Assembly (NCBI GenBank): GCA_013398175.1
Contig: VZRZ01003917.1
Location: 310,001 to 374,000 of the forward strand
DNA from: Climacteris rufus
Lineage: Eukaryota > Chordata > Aves > Passeriformes > Climacteridae
Direction of reading: 5' to 3'
Length of the DNA stretch: 64,000 nt
Shown: positions 13,251 to 25,430 of the stretch, piece by piece
Layout: every line of letters starts with the position of its first letter
Position numbering within the stretch: the first letter of the stretch is position 1
Notes under the pieces: generated by a model
What the model saw: the letters and a program-made list of their open reading frames with translations, nothing else
Databases searched by the model: none
What the model was told of the DNA's origin: nothing
Program-made: the position numbers and the translations under genes

Positions 13251-13554
13251 ATCATACCTAAACATAATTTTAAATATATCCACTTCTATCAAAAGTTAAG
13301 GAGTCTGGCCTCACCTAACACAACTGTACTCTTCTCAATTTAAAAATCAAAAGTAAAAAAACCCAGTGCTTTTCTTATGCTTAAAGAGATACAATGCACA
13401 AATACAAAGATAAACAGACATTAAGATATGTAGGTGTGTAAAGGACTCAGTGTTTTAAAAGCTCAGTGAGTCCCCAAGGGCTTTTGAAGAGTCTGGGACT
13501 CTCAAGATGCTGGCAGAATCACTGAATGAGGTACACTGTCAGAGCTGTCACTAA

Positions 13555-14130
13555 ATCACAGAATGGTTGGAGTTGGAAAAGACTCTGAACGACATCTCAT
13601 CCACCCCCTCCTGCCCAAACAGGGCCACCTAGAAGAGTGGCCAAGAACTGTGTCCAGGTGCCTTTTGAATATTGTCAAGGATGGGAGATTCCATAATCTC
13701 TCTGAACAACCTTTGCCAGTGTTCAGACACCCTCAGAGTGAAAGTGTTTCCTAATGTTCAGGAGGAATCTCCTGTGTTTCAATTTGCCCATCACTGGGCA
13801 CCACTGAAAAGAGCTTGGCTCTGTCTTCCTTGTAACCCTGTCTTTAGGTGTTTATACACACTGATAATATCCCTCCTCCAAACCTTCTGTTCTCTAGGCT
13901 GAACAGTCCCAGCTCACAGGCTTTCTGCACAGAAGAGATGTTCCTGTCCCTTCATCATCTTTGTGGCCCTTTGTTGAACTCTATCCAGTACGCCCATGTC
14001 TGTCTGGAGCCCAGATCTTGACACAGTTCTTCAGGTGTGGCCTCACTGGTGCTGAGGGAAAGGATCATGTGCCTTGATCTGCTGGCAACAGGCTAGATTT
14101 ATTCCAAGGATGCATTTATTACAACCATGT
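13555..14130 (-). mobile_element. CR1 LINE, 5'-truncated copy
   Basis: On the plus strand it begins ATCACAGAATGGTTGGAGTT, the reverse complement of the CR1 3' end. It continues through the CR1 segment with AACCTTTGCCAGTGTTCAG, CTAGGCTGAACAGTCCCAGC and TTCAGGTGTGGCCTCACTGG. Similarity fades after CTTGATCTGCTGGCAACA near 14,100. The copy is about 570 bp and covers the 3' UTR and the last part of ORF2. Frameshifts and stops make it non-functional. It is well diverged from young CR1 and so probably old. Confidence 0.92.
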
Positions 14131-15591
14131 TCCTTTCGACGTACTTTACCATCTAGATGGTTTGCAGTGTTTTAGTGTTTTCAAATGCATCCAATTTTCT
14201 ACTTTGGTCTCCTGATCATACCTAGAAAAAGAGCATATCCTGGATCCAGTGGCACTTGGACAAACTAGTCCATCACTGGCAAGACATACCTCTTAATCTG
14301 GAAAACTTAATCAGGGAGGGGAAAAGGAAGCAGAATTTTTGGAGGAAAGCTAAGCCCATGCAAGCAAGATGGGCAATACCCATCATCCACAAGAGAAAGG
14401 CCTTGATTGCTCAGCACGAGGTCAGGACATTGGTGAAGCATTACCAGGACTACTCCAGCCTGGCAGCTGCCGTGGTCTCCAGGACACTGTGGGTTGGTGC
14501 AAGGCCCAGAAAACCCTAATAAATTAACACTGCTGAAAAGAGTGAGGTGATAAATATTTTTGCTGGTTATCTTGTAGAAAAGCAGTGCAAGCCAAAGGAG
14601 AAAGTGACCTGCTGCATGGCCCTGCCCAGGCCTCCTTGTCCCTCTAGCCTTCTTTCTCCCTTCACACTCCTCCATTGCCAAGTACCCGTATGAAATCCTT
14701 ACTGCATAGCGTGTCAGTGCCATGCAGGGAGCATTGTCCCTGACATTGTCTGTATTTGCTATTACACAGCATTTCTTCATAGACCAGGTCTGGTAATACA
14801 AAACCTGCAAAATATCAGGAAAAAATTCCCTGGAAACTACTCTGAGACTGCTGCTGTTCCCCGTATAGGAGCATGAAGTAACTTAATTTCAGGGGCAGCA
14901 TACAGAAGTCCACATCTCCGCAGGAGTTTGCCATTAGCTGGGAATGACATGGTACTCTCTGCTATGTGGGCTAACATCCACAAAAAAGGGCTGAAGACCT
15001 GCCTGAGCCTGCAATCACATTACACATACTTCACTTGGTACCCTCTGAGATGCACCACAGATATTTTACCAGATAAGCAACCCCTTACATTGAAGTGTAT
15101 CAATTCAATAAACTTACGTCTTCCTTTAAAAGCAACTTGCTTTCAAATAATGGTACATAATGTCAAAAATATATGTTGAGTAGCTTACAAAAAGTTTTAA
15201 TCTCATTTTCAGTAATAGTTTAAGCAGAAATATTTCATTTTATGTAAATGCTAACATTTTGTTAAGCTGCATTCTACTTCTGTGTACTAACAAAGGTCAC
15301 AAACAGAGTAATGTGTTTGAGGTTTGCAGGATTGCTTTGATGTAAGTTCTATTTGCCACTGGTATTCTTCATTTACCACATATATCCCCGGAGAACAGCT
15401 TGCCTGCATAACTCATAAATTTGTTATAAATCATAATGCTTCTATTACATCATTTCCAACCTATCCAAGCTAATACACAATGTGATTTTTTTTTTTTGTC
15501 CCCATGTGAAGTTTCCAGTTTGGTGGCATATCTGCTGCATAATAAATTCCAGACAGTCATTCTTTCATGGTATATCTAACGTCTGCATTTT

Positions 15592-15660
15592 GGACCCAAT
15601 CTAGTTGATTATTGAAATCTGTGGGAGTTTGCCAGCAGTTACAACAGGACTAGAATTGTG
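15592..15660. mobile_element. Possible old palindromic MITE-like remnant
   Basis: The piece runs GGACCCAATCTAG, then TATTGAAATCTGTGGGAGTT, then ACTAGAATTGTG. This follows the pattern (GGCCCAATC..., CATTGAAGTCAATGGGAGTTT, ...GGATTG) of reptile-type palindromic repeats, but with many differences. The arms pair only weakly. Assignment is from memory of the family pattern. Confidence 0.4.
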
Positions 15661-16118
15661 TCCTCTTTGTATCTAACTTGCCTTTGTTGGACAAGCATGC
15701 TGGTTTGGAACCAGTTTCTAATGAGAATGTATCTGAAGCTGCAAACACCAAATGTACTAATTGTCTGCTGAAATGCTGGGTTTGGTGCCAGCAGTAAGTG
15801 TTGGGTTACTAATTCAATGCTGTTTGTTTGCTCTTACGATTTAGTGCCACAAAATTCATCTGTTACACTTTGCAACAAAGGCAAATGAGGAAAATGTTGG
15901 CTTACAATGAATAGTTCTGCAATCTGGCAAAATAAGGGCAGTGATGCACCATATTTCTCTTTGGTTTCTACTATGCATGCTTTCATTCCAAAACAGGGAA
16001 GGGGAAAAAGATTAGATGATTTAATGTGACAGTATTTGAGATGTTATGTATTAAGTCTTGTTGAAAGATAAATCTGTTAGTGTAAACCATTTGCAAGCTT
16101 TTTTTTACACACATTAGT

Positions 16119-16198
16119 CTCCAGAAGTGCATACTCTATTGAATTCAGTGGAATTATCCGTATGCATTCAGTTATTCCGTTGAATGTCTGCAGTATTG
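16119..16198. mobile_element. Possible old MITE-like remnant, half element
   Basis: TATTGAATTCAGTGGAATTA is followed by a CCGTATGCATTCAG segment and ends CTGCAGTATTGGGAC. This resembles the right half of the reptile/bird repeat that reads CATTGACTTCAATGGGATTA, a spacer, and TGCAGGATTGGGGC. Only one arm is clear. Low certainty. Confidence 0.4.
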
Positions 16199-19100
16199 GG
16201 ACTTTCTTTGGTAGGAAGCAGAAAGGTGAGATAAAACTGCTGGTTTATAATATGCAGAAATACTCAGACTAAGAATAGCAAATGCATCAATATAGCAAAC
16301 ATATGCTCTGCCTTTGATCAGAGGCATAATTTGGTGCTTACATATGGGTCTACCTGTTTTTTGCTTATGTCTGGTGACAATATAACGATGAATAAAACAA
16401 AAACTGCCTGAATAATGAAATAGTGTTCCCTGTGTCTTTTCAGTGCTTAGCACGGTGAGCAAAGCATTCCCCATGGCTTGTTGTTTCCCTGCACCAGGTT
16501 CACTGGAAAACCCTTGGGTGTAGGCAGCCTTCTGCTGATGACTGTATGGACAGCTGTCATCTCCAAGAGCCCCCTTCTCCATGCCAGTCAAACCACCCCG
16601 CAGGGCAGTGATGTACCTGCAGAGCTGAAACAAAAGACAGACACAGCAATGGGTCAACTAGTTACATTTTTGCCAGCAATTTCCCACATACACCCAAGTC
16701 CATTTAAAACACAAACCTCCTATCAAGCAATCCCTTGAAATTATTTACTCTTTTATGGTTGCAAAGTATGGCAACATAATGCCTTTAATGGAATCCCAAA
16801 TAAACAGCATATGCTGCAGAGTGTCTGTGAACGAGTTTTATGAGCTTGAATTCTTACGTCACACACTGGTAGCAATTATGACTTCAGCAAATGCCTTGGG
16901 GACATAGAAGAGCATATATAGAGTCTTAATGAAGGTAAAAACTGAAAATATTTATTTTAAAAGTGTATTATCACACTGAGAGAGCAGGTTGGGAAAATGT
17001 CACAAATAATGAAAAGATTTATTGTTGCAAAGTGCTTTACAAGCGTTACAAAATGTTAAAAATTAGTGGTCTCCTGTAAAGACATTGGCTGCACAGGACA
17101 GTCCCACAAGCTCAGCTCATGGGCAAGCACCACAAAGACCCTGTAGACTGGGGCTAAGTGGCAACAGGATGATCATGTTGATGGCTCATGACAATGAGCA
17201 TCTACCCTTGGTCTGTCTGGTCCAAATGGCTGACACAGAAGTTTAGTGGTTTACTCAGACCATGTTCGAGTGTATCCCTGAGCCTCGCTGGGATAAACTG
17301 TTATTTACTGTGACTATCCAGATCCTGACATCATTTTGAGCATGCTTGGTGGCAGACTGTAACCCGCCTTTAGTCCTTGGTAGGAGCCATTTTCTGCACA
17401 GAGTGCCAAGTTAAGACAATGGTATGTGACTGCTTCAGCTGGAAATGTTTTAAAACCAACTCTGGTGTGGCTCAATGTTCTTATCCTCTTCCCATCCCAT
17501 AATATGCTCATCTCCATTTTTGTTTCAAAATCTTAATTTTAGTATCAGAAACATGATTTATTTTTCCCATTAATAGTTGAAATGAAATTCCTTTATAACC
17601 AAGTAACTATCCCATGTATAACCTTCCTCTCCTCAAAACTTTAGGATCACGCACTGTTATGAAACTATTCCACAACTGACGTATTTATGATCAAGCATTT
17701 CTTGGCCATATTTGGGGTGTGTTTAGCTGTTTCAATATACATTGAGTTTAGATATACTCAGCAGTCCAACAGTTTTTCTTGTGAAGAGCTATCACTTTAT
17801 TAATCACTTTACTGGTGCCTTTCCAATGGCATGAGAGAATCAGACCACCACTGTTTTAGTGTCCATCCCTGGTCCCTCCCAGTAGAAGATGTCAGGAAGG
17901 TCTATGAGTGCTTAGTCATATTGAGATTGGGATTTGCAAAATGTCCAGAGCAGATGCCAAGTAGTTAGTGAGTCATGACAGAAAAACCAGAAATTATCTA
18001 TGGACCTCAATCCAAACCTATCCTATCCAGGTGAATGCCATAACTTTGGTGCCAGAGCCATGTTTAGACATATATATTTAGACATGTACATGTCACTTGA
18101 GCTGTGCTGAAGTGACAGATCCACACATCCTGCTGACGCCCCTGCTGATGTGGATTCAAGCCTTCCCAGCATGACCCATTGCTGCAGTCCCACAGGGACA
18201 GAGCAGGGCACAGACAGATGCTCTTCAGACAGTGAAGGGAAAAAGGAAGATGTTTCTCCTGCCCTGAAAGACAGAATGTCACTGAGCTTGCCATTTGTCC
18301 TCAGCAGAGGGCTTATGACAGGGTGTGTTAGTGGTGTGAGAGACTGGCAGTGAATGGGTATCTTACAGGTCAGTGCCTTCGCCTGCAGTGCAGGCTCCTA
18401 AATCATCTGGGGAGGCATCTGACAGCTTTACCTTAATCTACCACATGTGAGATACTGTACGTGTGTCCTGAACTAATGTTTTATTGGAAATACAAAGAAG
18501 AAAACATTCATCCTGCTCTGTACTTCTACCACTGCCCCCTCTGGACATTGCTGCTGTCATATGCTGTCCTCATGCTTTGGTCCAGCAGAGTGGATTCCCC
18601 ACCAGCTGGTGGGGATGTGCATGAAGAATCAGGTCACCCCCCTAAGATGTCTCTGCTCCCATCACCTGGATGGTTGCAGCAAAACACAACAAGGGTGGAG
18701 GGGCTGTGTTTTGGGGATGGGCAGCGATCCTCTCTGGGGTTTGTTAGCAAAGAAGCAGGAAGGAGCCTAGGAAAAAACTGCATCCCAACACACTTTCTGA
18801 TAGCACTTCCCAACCTTTCTTGCTCCCCTCCATGAAAAAAGGCTCCCCCATTCACCCTGTATTTGGAGCTGGGTTGGTGCTCAGAACCAACTGGTGTAAT
18901 ATGTACCCTATTTTTCTGCAGGGAAGGGGAAAATCCTGGGTCCAGTGAACTTACAGGGAAAACTCAGAGACTTTTGCTTTATTCTAGCAGCACTTGGTAG
19001 ATGGGTTTCACTGTTAGTATGAAGTCCTACACTTCCTTTCAAACTGCTCTGTGATGTGCTGCTACAGTACTACTAGAGCAGCATTTATCATGAAACTGAA

Positions 19101-20471
19101 ATGTTAATATTTATATACTCTGCCTATTGGGATGGAGTAATTAATTTTTCATTAAAGCATTTTCCTAAATTGTCCCCCAAAGATTTCTCACCTAAAACAT
19201 GCTGTTCTATTTTTCCCCCTCACTTCTTTTTCTTTCAGGGTGTGACTTTGATCTTTGTTTTTTGACTTGTGCTTCTCAGAAAAAATGCTCATAAACCTTC
19301 ACAAAAAGGCTCTTTTGACTTACAGCTTTATTCAATAATATGGTGGATCTCTAGCAAAATGGTTTCAGGAGCACTTGGGAAGAGCAGTCTACTTGCTGAG
19401 AACCAGAACAAAAAGGTTCACTTCCCCAAAATTTAGAAAGATGCTTTCCAGTATAGAGATGTCTATTCTGATTTTGGTTACAGTTGTACCACACTGTATA
19501 AACTGTGGCCTTTTGAAATTTGAATGGGATTTCATGTACTTCAATTCTTATAAAGCTTTCAGGAATGCTGCAGCAAGTGTACGCAAGCCTTTCTGAATAC
19601 TTCCCCAGTTCAGACAAGCACGAACCCTGTGGCTACAAACAAGTCCCCAGCTGCTGTAACTCCAGGGTAGGAACCAACCACGGAACAGGAGGGTGAGAGT
19701 TAGCAATTACTACAGCTTTATTGCATGTGTCCACAAATTACAGATTGATGTGAAACTAATGGTTTTCTTCAGTGCTGATTTGTGCTGCGCTCAGGGGTAC
19801 AAAATTAAGAGTAAAAAGATTATTTCTCAATAATTAGCACTTAAATTATTGTTACTGTAATTTACTAATAAAATCCATGAAGCAAGGTTCACTGTATCTA
19901 TATTATTTTCTCTCTGTCCTATGCTGTTTTAATCCTTTTTCTTATAATTTCACTTTCTTCTGCTAGAAGCAAATAGAATTAAAATAATAATGAAAACACA
20001 GTACATTACAGCACAGATCTTAAGTGCTGTTGCTGTTTGTATTCTAACATTTAAGCTTCATGAGGGATAATTCAGTTTGTAGATGCAGGAGAGAGACTGG
20101 TCACTGTGGAAGGCCAAAGGAGAACTCAGGCAAGGAGAGTGGTTTTTCCTTCAGTTTTATCCTATCCTAAAACCTTTGAATCAAGGTTTGACCCAGGAGG
20201 TCTCTCAAAGTTGAGGCACAGCATGTCCAGGGAGAATCTCACCAAGTGCTACGCAAGGTGGCTCTCAGCCCTCCCCACTTACAGCTTAGGCTGCTCACAC
20301 TGACTAGAGAAACTGATGTGAGATTTTCATTTGCTTGCAATACCTAATATAAGTTGAGGAATATAGGTGCTAAACAGGTGCTCTTGGCCCAGCAACAAGC
20401 ACCTATTCTGGGAAATTCACCATCAAAAGGGGGCTGAAGAAAGAAAGGAAATAATTCTTAAAATAAATATT

Positions 20472-20559
20472 TCTCTTTCCCATGCAAAAGTTCTAGAAGA
20501 TGAAATAGAAAGGTGTCTCTTTCCCATGTAATGGCTCTACAGGATGAAATAGAGAAGAG
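20472..20559. repeat. 44-bp tandem duplication
   Basis: The 44 bases at 20472-20515 are followed directly by a second copy at 20516-20559 with 35 of 44 positions identical. Both start TCTCTTTCCCATG and both contain GATGAAATAGA. There are only two units. No coding frame is associated. Confidence 0.85.
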
Positions 20560-22085
20560 CTGTGTTTTCAGAGTTCCCTGCAGTTCAGTAATCTTTGTCT
20601 GGAAATTAATAGAAACATTTGTGTCTCCTGCTGAGGACTGTAGTCTTATTCACAGGCACTGGAAAATGCATCTTTCTCAGTAACACTCAGCAGGTTTGCA
20701 CACCACCAGCCTCAGGGTGGTCTGAAAACGTGGCTGTGAAGTTTTTCAGGGTGCCAACACTGATGACTTGGGGTACATACACAATTTTGTGTGCCCAAGG
20801 AGGTTGTCCAGTGGAAGCTACCTAAGTATCCAAAGGGGTACTCTTTGGAAGTAATTGTAGAGCCCCAGATTGTCACTGGGAAAATCCAGGCAAGCGCCTT
20901 CACTCAGGAGTCACTGCATTCAAACACAAGCTTTGCTTTTCTCATTAAGGTAGGTGCCAACTAAGATAGGCTTCTCTAGACAGTGTAGTAAGCCATAGCA
21001 AGGTGGGCACTTGGAGGGCTCAGGATATCTCGTTCAGCCACACAGGAATTTCCCAAACAGCCCTGACTACTCCTGGGCACTCAAGCCTGGCATGTAGACC
21101 CCATGCTGTCCTCCCGGCCGCCACCTCCTGCTGCTGGCCCCCTTGGGTCCTGCCTGACCACACAGGCTCCTGCCTGGCCATATAATCCTTTCTATGACTG
21201 CCCTTGAACTTTATCACAGGATGGCATCTCAGCTTCGGTTGGTTTAGCCATTTCCAGCCAGCTTTGATTGAAAGGGTAGAAACAACTAGGAAAAGAGGAG
21301 AGGAGAGGCTGTTCCTAGAAGCAGCACAGACTTATGCCCAACTAAAGAGGCTGGGAAACTCTGATCTTTTCTTACTTTGCACACCTTTTCTGCTTTTTAT
21401 TTTTCCCTTCTGACTCCTGAAACTTCAGGTGTAATTTGCCTTCTTCCTCTGTCTCACACGCTGCTTTCTTCTCCATCTCCTCGCCCTGGCACCACTTGCT
21501 GGGTGCACACAGGGTAACCAGTATGCAGGCACACATCTCAGTGGAGCCCAGCACTGTATATGGCTCTGTGGCTCAGGACAAGGCACTGTATGCAAACAGA
21601 CATGACAACACCAAACATGGTGGCCAACATCACACTGACATTTCCATTCTGTCCCTTTGGGCTTCATAGCGAAAAGAGCTGAAAGAAAGAGGCAACAATA
21701 ATTGGCAAAACATTGTAATTCAAGCAGGGTATGATAAAAAATATCTTTCAGTTCAGTTCAGTGCAAATCTTGGTATGTACTCCAAGCTTTGACCTGAGAA
21801 TTGCAGGTGAGACTTGGGCCCATGAAACTCATCAGGAGGGCTCCCACTTTGCCTTTGGGCTATTTCCTCTATGAGGAAAGGGTGCAGAGACCAGGCTATG
21901 AGGAATACTGAGGGATACAGTGAGGGCTGCTCAACACTTCAATGTGCCCTTTGCTACACAACACGAGCAAGGAGAAAGGAGGTGTGTCTGGAGATTTAAA
22001 ATGGGCTAAAAGAAATCCATCCTTTTTATTCCCTGCAAAGATTGCTTAGTAGGATAAAAATTTTAAACTCATGGGTAATAAATCC

Positions 22086-22140
22086 ATATTTATCAAATAT
22101 ATAGTATAATAATAATTAGTATATATAAATATATATTTTT
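22086..22140. repeat. AT-rich low-complexity patch
   Basis: About 55 bases of almost only A and T, with TATATAAATATATATTTTT-like runs and ATAATAATAATTAG. No gene is nearby. Confidence 0.8.
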
Positions 22141-23167
22141 ATCAGTTGAATTGCTGGTTGTCCCAGTAAAGTTACAAAATCTCCAGATGAATGGTTTTAA
22201 GTACCTTGTAGCAAAAATGCTGATCCTTCTGCCTCCTCCCCAGATAACTCCAATCCCCTAAAATTAATAAAATTAATGTTAGATTTTCCCCGCAAAAATA
22301 CCGTTGCACTATCCCAATGTCCCAAAGAGACGTTGTGTTTTTTTAACACACAAACATTAGCATCCAGACAGGACATTATAATCCACAGAGATCTGCACTT
22401 TTAAACTCAGGAAGTACAAATCAACCTATTGCTCATTAATCTTATCTCAAAAATCTAGTCGATGGGACATACTCTTAAGTTTATTCCTTTTTTCAAAAAG
22501 CCTTTCCCTCCTCCAGGACTGCTGGTGTTCGCTGCTTAGATCAAACTGCCAAAGTCAGCCACCAGGTTATCTGTTAACTACTTCTTGGATTAAGACATTC
22601 TTCTCAAATTATGTTTATAGGCTGCTCCCCTCCCTTTCTGCTCAAGTCCGGACCTCTGGTGTTTAAATTACATACTGTGTTAGGCATCTTATCCCATCAA
22701 TACATGAGATCTCTTCTCTGGCCTCCTGGTTTCATTTAATTCTGAAATAGATGGGTGCCATATGAGAAATATCGCAAGACAATTAATTTCTTGCAAAACT
22801 GTCTCATTTTAGTGGGGTCTCTAACACACCTTTCTAATCTTAGCAATAATATCACAATATCAGATTCGGCCTCTTCAGCTTTTGAAAACAGCTCTCATCA
22901 GTGTGCTTGACACTGCTGGAATAGCTTCAGTGGATTTAAACATCAGGCCTGTATACCTAAAGAGCTTGCTTGGCTTTCTGACAGCTGCCTAGCAGGGTGC
23001 AGATGGTTTTAGTTTATTCCCCATTTACCACCAAATGATTTTGCCCTTAAAATTAATAGAAGAAAAATATTTGGAAAGTGATAGCTGGTTGTTAGATATC
23101 ACTTTTAGTGTTCCTGTTCATATTTTTCTTTTCTTTCCCATATGGACTTTTTCTTGTGACCTTGCAG

Positions 23168-23201
23168 GACTGTGAAGCTATGATTCAGCAAAATGCTGAA
23201 G
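23168..23201 (+). other. Candidate 34-nt microexon
   Basis: A long pyrimidine-rich stretch (TTTTTCTTTTCTTTCCC, then TTTTTCTTGTGACCTTGCAG) ends in an acceptor at 23166-23167. GAAG/GTGAGA gives a donor at 23202. Only one frame is open, reading DCEAMIQQNAE and leaving one base over. That phase fits the candidate exon at 36628-36657, 13 kb downstream. No family is recognised. Splice signals are seen; that this is an exon is inference. Confidence 0.22.
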
Positions 23202-23788
23202 GTGAGAGTATGGCTGTGCTCATTCTGTGGCTGCCACTACAGCTGGAACCTCCTCTCAGGTGTGCCACTGAGGTGGGGTGCTTAGCTTGGTCAACTCCAT
23301 GACAGCACCCCAGCTCTGGGGTCACAGTCATCTTCTGGATGGGGAGGAGGAAGTCGTATGCACAGTTTTGGGAGTGACACAGGGATGGGCTGTAGCTGGG
23401 GAGTTCAGTGCCATCCCTGTGTTTGCCCCAGACATGGTTTTGGGATACATCATATGGTTGAGGAAGCTTTTCAAAAGGTTTTCAAGGGGGGATACCCCTG
23501 TGGTTTATTGCTTTTGTGGACATCCAGCCTCTTGACCCAGACCATCCCACAGCTGGAAAGAAGATGAGGCTTTTGATTTTTATAGAATTGATATCATCTA
23601 TTGAAATTAATTCCATGTGGGGCAGTAAGCACTGTTACTAACACTCAATGTGGAGCATACTGCCGAGTTTGGACTCTGACACCAAAAAATGCTTGAAGGC
23701 AGAACATATGTTGCATGGGATTTTGAAGATACCACAACCCACGAGATATCTAAGGCTGCATGAACGTGTTTTGTATAACTCGTGAATG

Positions 23789-23804
23789 AAAAAAAAAAAA
23801 AAAA
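23789..23804. repeat. Poly-A homopolymer (16 A)
   Basis: A run of 16 A after CGTGAATG. No AATAAA precedes it within 30 bases, so it is treated as a simple repeat rather than a retrocopy tail. Confidence 0.85.
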
Positions 23805-24811
23805 TTTCAGGCGGCCTGAAACTTTTCACATACATATCACTGTAATTTTTGCAATCCTTCCTCCTTTATTCTTGTGTAATAAGAATACTCCTTTGCCTTC
23901 TAGCTGGATCTCCTTGAAATCTAATCTAGGTGTTCAGATGGGCCTTTAGAGCACTGGCCCCAAGCTCTAGAGAAGTGCTGTTACATATTACCTCTGCAGC
24001 TCCTGTGCATCTGCCCTCTCCTTCTTTCAGACAAGGAGGTTCTAAAAGTGTTTTGGCCAGAGTTTGATAAGCTGACTTCTTCAGTGGCATCAGGCAGAGA
24101 GATTTCATTGGTTTCCCAGAGCTAAACAGATTCACACCATCTGGGAAGCTGACACAAGGATTTACAGTGAAAAAGGTACATAATATTTTTACTGTTTTCT
24201 GATGTTGCTTTATTCTTATGACATCAGGTTCTGAACAATGATAATTCAAAAGCCTTCTTTAATAATCTTTTTTACAGGGCTGCATAAATGGAGGCTTAGA
24301 TTTCATTCAAAGGCTCAGCTGTGTAGTTTTCACTCAAACTCAACCCAGCACGAGCAGCCAGTGCAGCAGGACTGAGCCTGATGGCATAGGTTGAAATGAA
24401 CATTGGTTTTCATGAACTCTGAATTTTAAGAAGTGTCTGGCTTATTTTGATATGTTTACTTGTAATATAATTTATAGGTGAGGGAATCTGATCAGGTTTG
24501 GGCTCACAGTCTCCCATGACCTGATGCTGACATCTGCTCCAAATCAGAAAGAGCAGTGCTGATGAACTTTCCAAGAGGCTGCTGGCTGTTTTTTGTTTTT
24601 TGTGTCCTTGCTGTCTGTGACATAAGTGTACTCACAAATCATAAGCAAATACACAATGATAAGAAAGCATAGTGACATGACTCTGTATATTTGCCTTTTA
24701 TCTCCATGGTTTAGATGTATACTTGTGGTTGTTTGAGGTTTAAAATGACCATATAACAGAATAACGTCTTCTTGCAGGTGTATGACAACATTGTGTAGAG
24801 GGACTTCAAAG

Positions 24812-24874
24812 CACAGAATCATAGAATGGTTTGGGTTGGAAGAACCTTACAAGGTTATCTCGTCCAACCCCCAA
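24812..24874 (-). mobile_element. CR1 LINE, extreme 3' end fragment
   Basis: CACAGAATCATAGAATGG followed by TTTGGGTTGGAAGAACCTTA and CGTCCAACCCCC is the reverse complement of the last 60 or so bases of avian CR1, with a two-copy 8-base tail. CR1 similarity stops after the CCCCC. A solo LTR begins about 95 bp further on. Confidence 0.9.
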
Positions 24875-25233
24875 ACATATATGACTTTAGTGCTCCTAAT
24901 GTACTAGAGGCATCAAAGGAATGACTGGTGGATATGAATAAATACCTCTAGGATTTCAGTTTGAAATTATGCTGGTTTTGACTAGGGTGGAGTTACTTTT
25001 CTCCATAGTAACTGTATGGAAATAAGTTTTGGATTTGTGCTGAAAACAGTAGATAATCCAAAACTGTTATTGCTGAGCAGAGCTTGCCCAGCATCAATGC
25101 CTTTTCTGCTTCTTGTACTGCTGCCCCAGAGTGTGGGCTAGGGATATGCAAGAAGTTGAGAGGGGACACAGCTGGGACAGCTGATCACAACTGATCAAAG
25201 GGATATTCCATACTATATGACATCATGCTTGGT

Positions 25234-25241
25234 CTATAAAA
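25234..25241 (+). promoter_or_regulatory. LTR TATA box
   Basis: TATAAAAT within GGTCTATAAAATCTGG, about 265 bp into the solo LTR and about 190 bp before its ATTAAA. This is the usual U3/R spacing for this LTR group. Whether it is still active is unknown. Confidence 0.65.
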
Positions 25242-25424
25242 TCTGGAGAAAGAGGAAGAAAGGGGGACACACATTAGGAGTGATGTTGTTTGTCTTCCCA
25301 AGTCACCACTATGTGTGATGGAGCCCTGTTTTCCTGGAGATGGCTGAACACCTGCCTGCTCACAGGAAGCAGTGAATGAATTCCTTGTTTTGCTTTGCTT
25401 GCATATGCAGCTTTTGCTTTAGCT

Positions 25425-25430
25425 ATTAAA
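25425..25430 (+). terminator. LTR polyadenylation signal (ATTAAA)
   Basis: ATTAAA in TTTAGCTATTAAACTGTC, the standard polyadenylation signal position of this avian LTR group, followed by CTTTATCTCAATCCAC. Confidence 0.6.

Larger units (their letters stand above)
14131..24811. other. Non-coding DNA with scattered old repeat relics
   Basis: No gene is recognised. Two overlapping open frames on opposite strands (plus 14256-14519 and minus 14307-14810) match nothing I know. MITE-like remnants lie near 15592-15660 and 16119-16198, a 44-base tandem duplication at 20472-20559, an AT-rich patch at 22086-22140, and a candidate 34-nt exon at 23168-23201. A GC-richer stretch at about 21,075-21,185 shows no clear gene. 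Confidence 0.5.

Noticed and set aside
14307..14810. 167-codon open frame on the minus strand
   Set aside because: It overlaps an equally open plus-strand frame, has no recognisable domain, and lies just beyond a CR1 copy in unremarkable sequence; no splice or promoter signal supports it.
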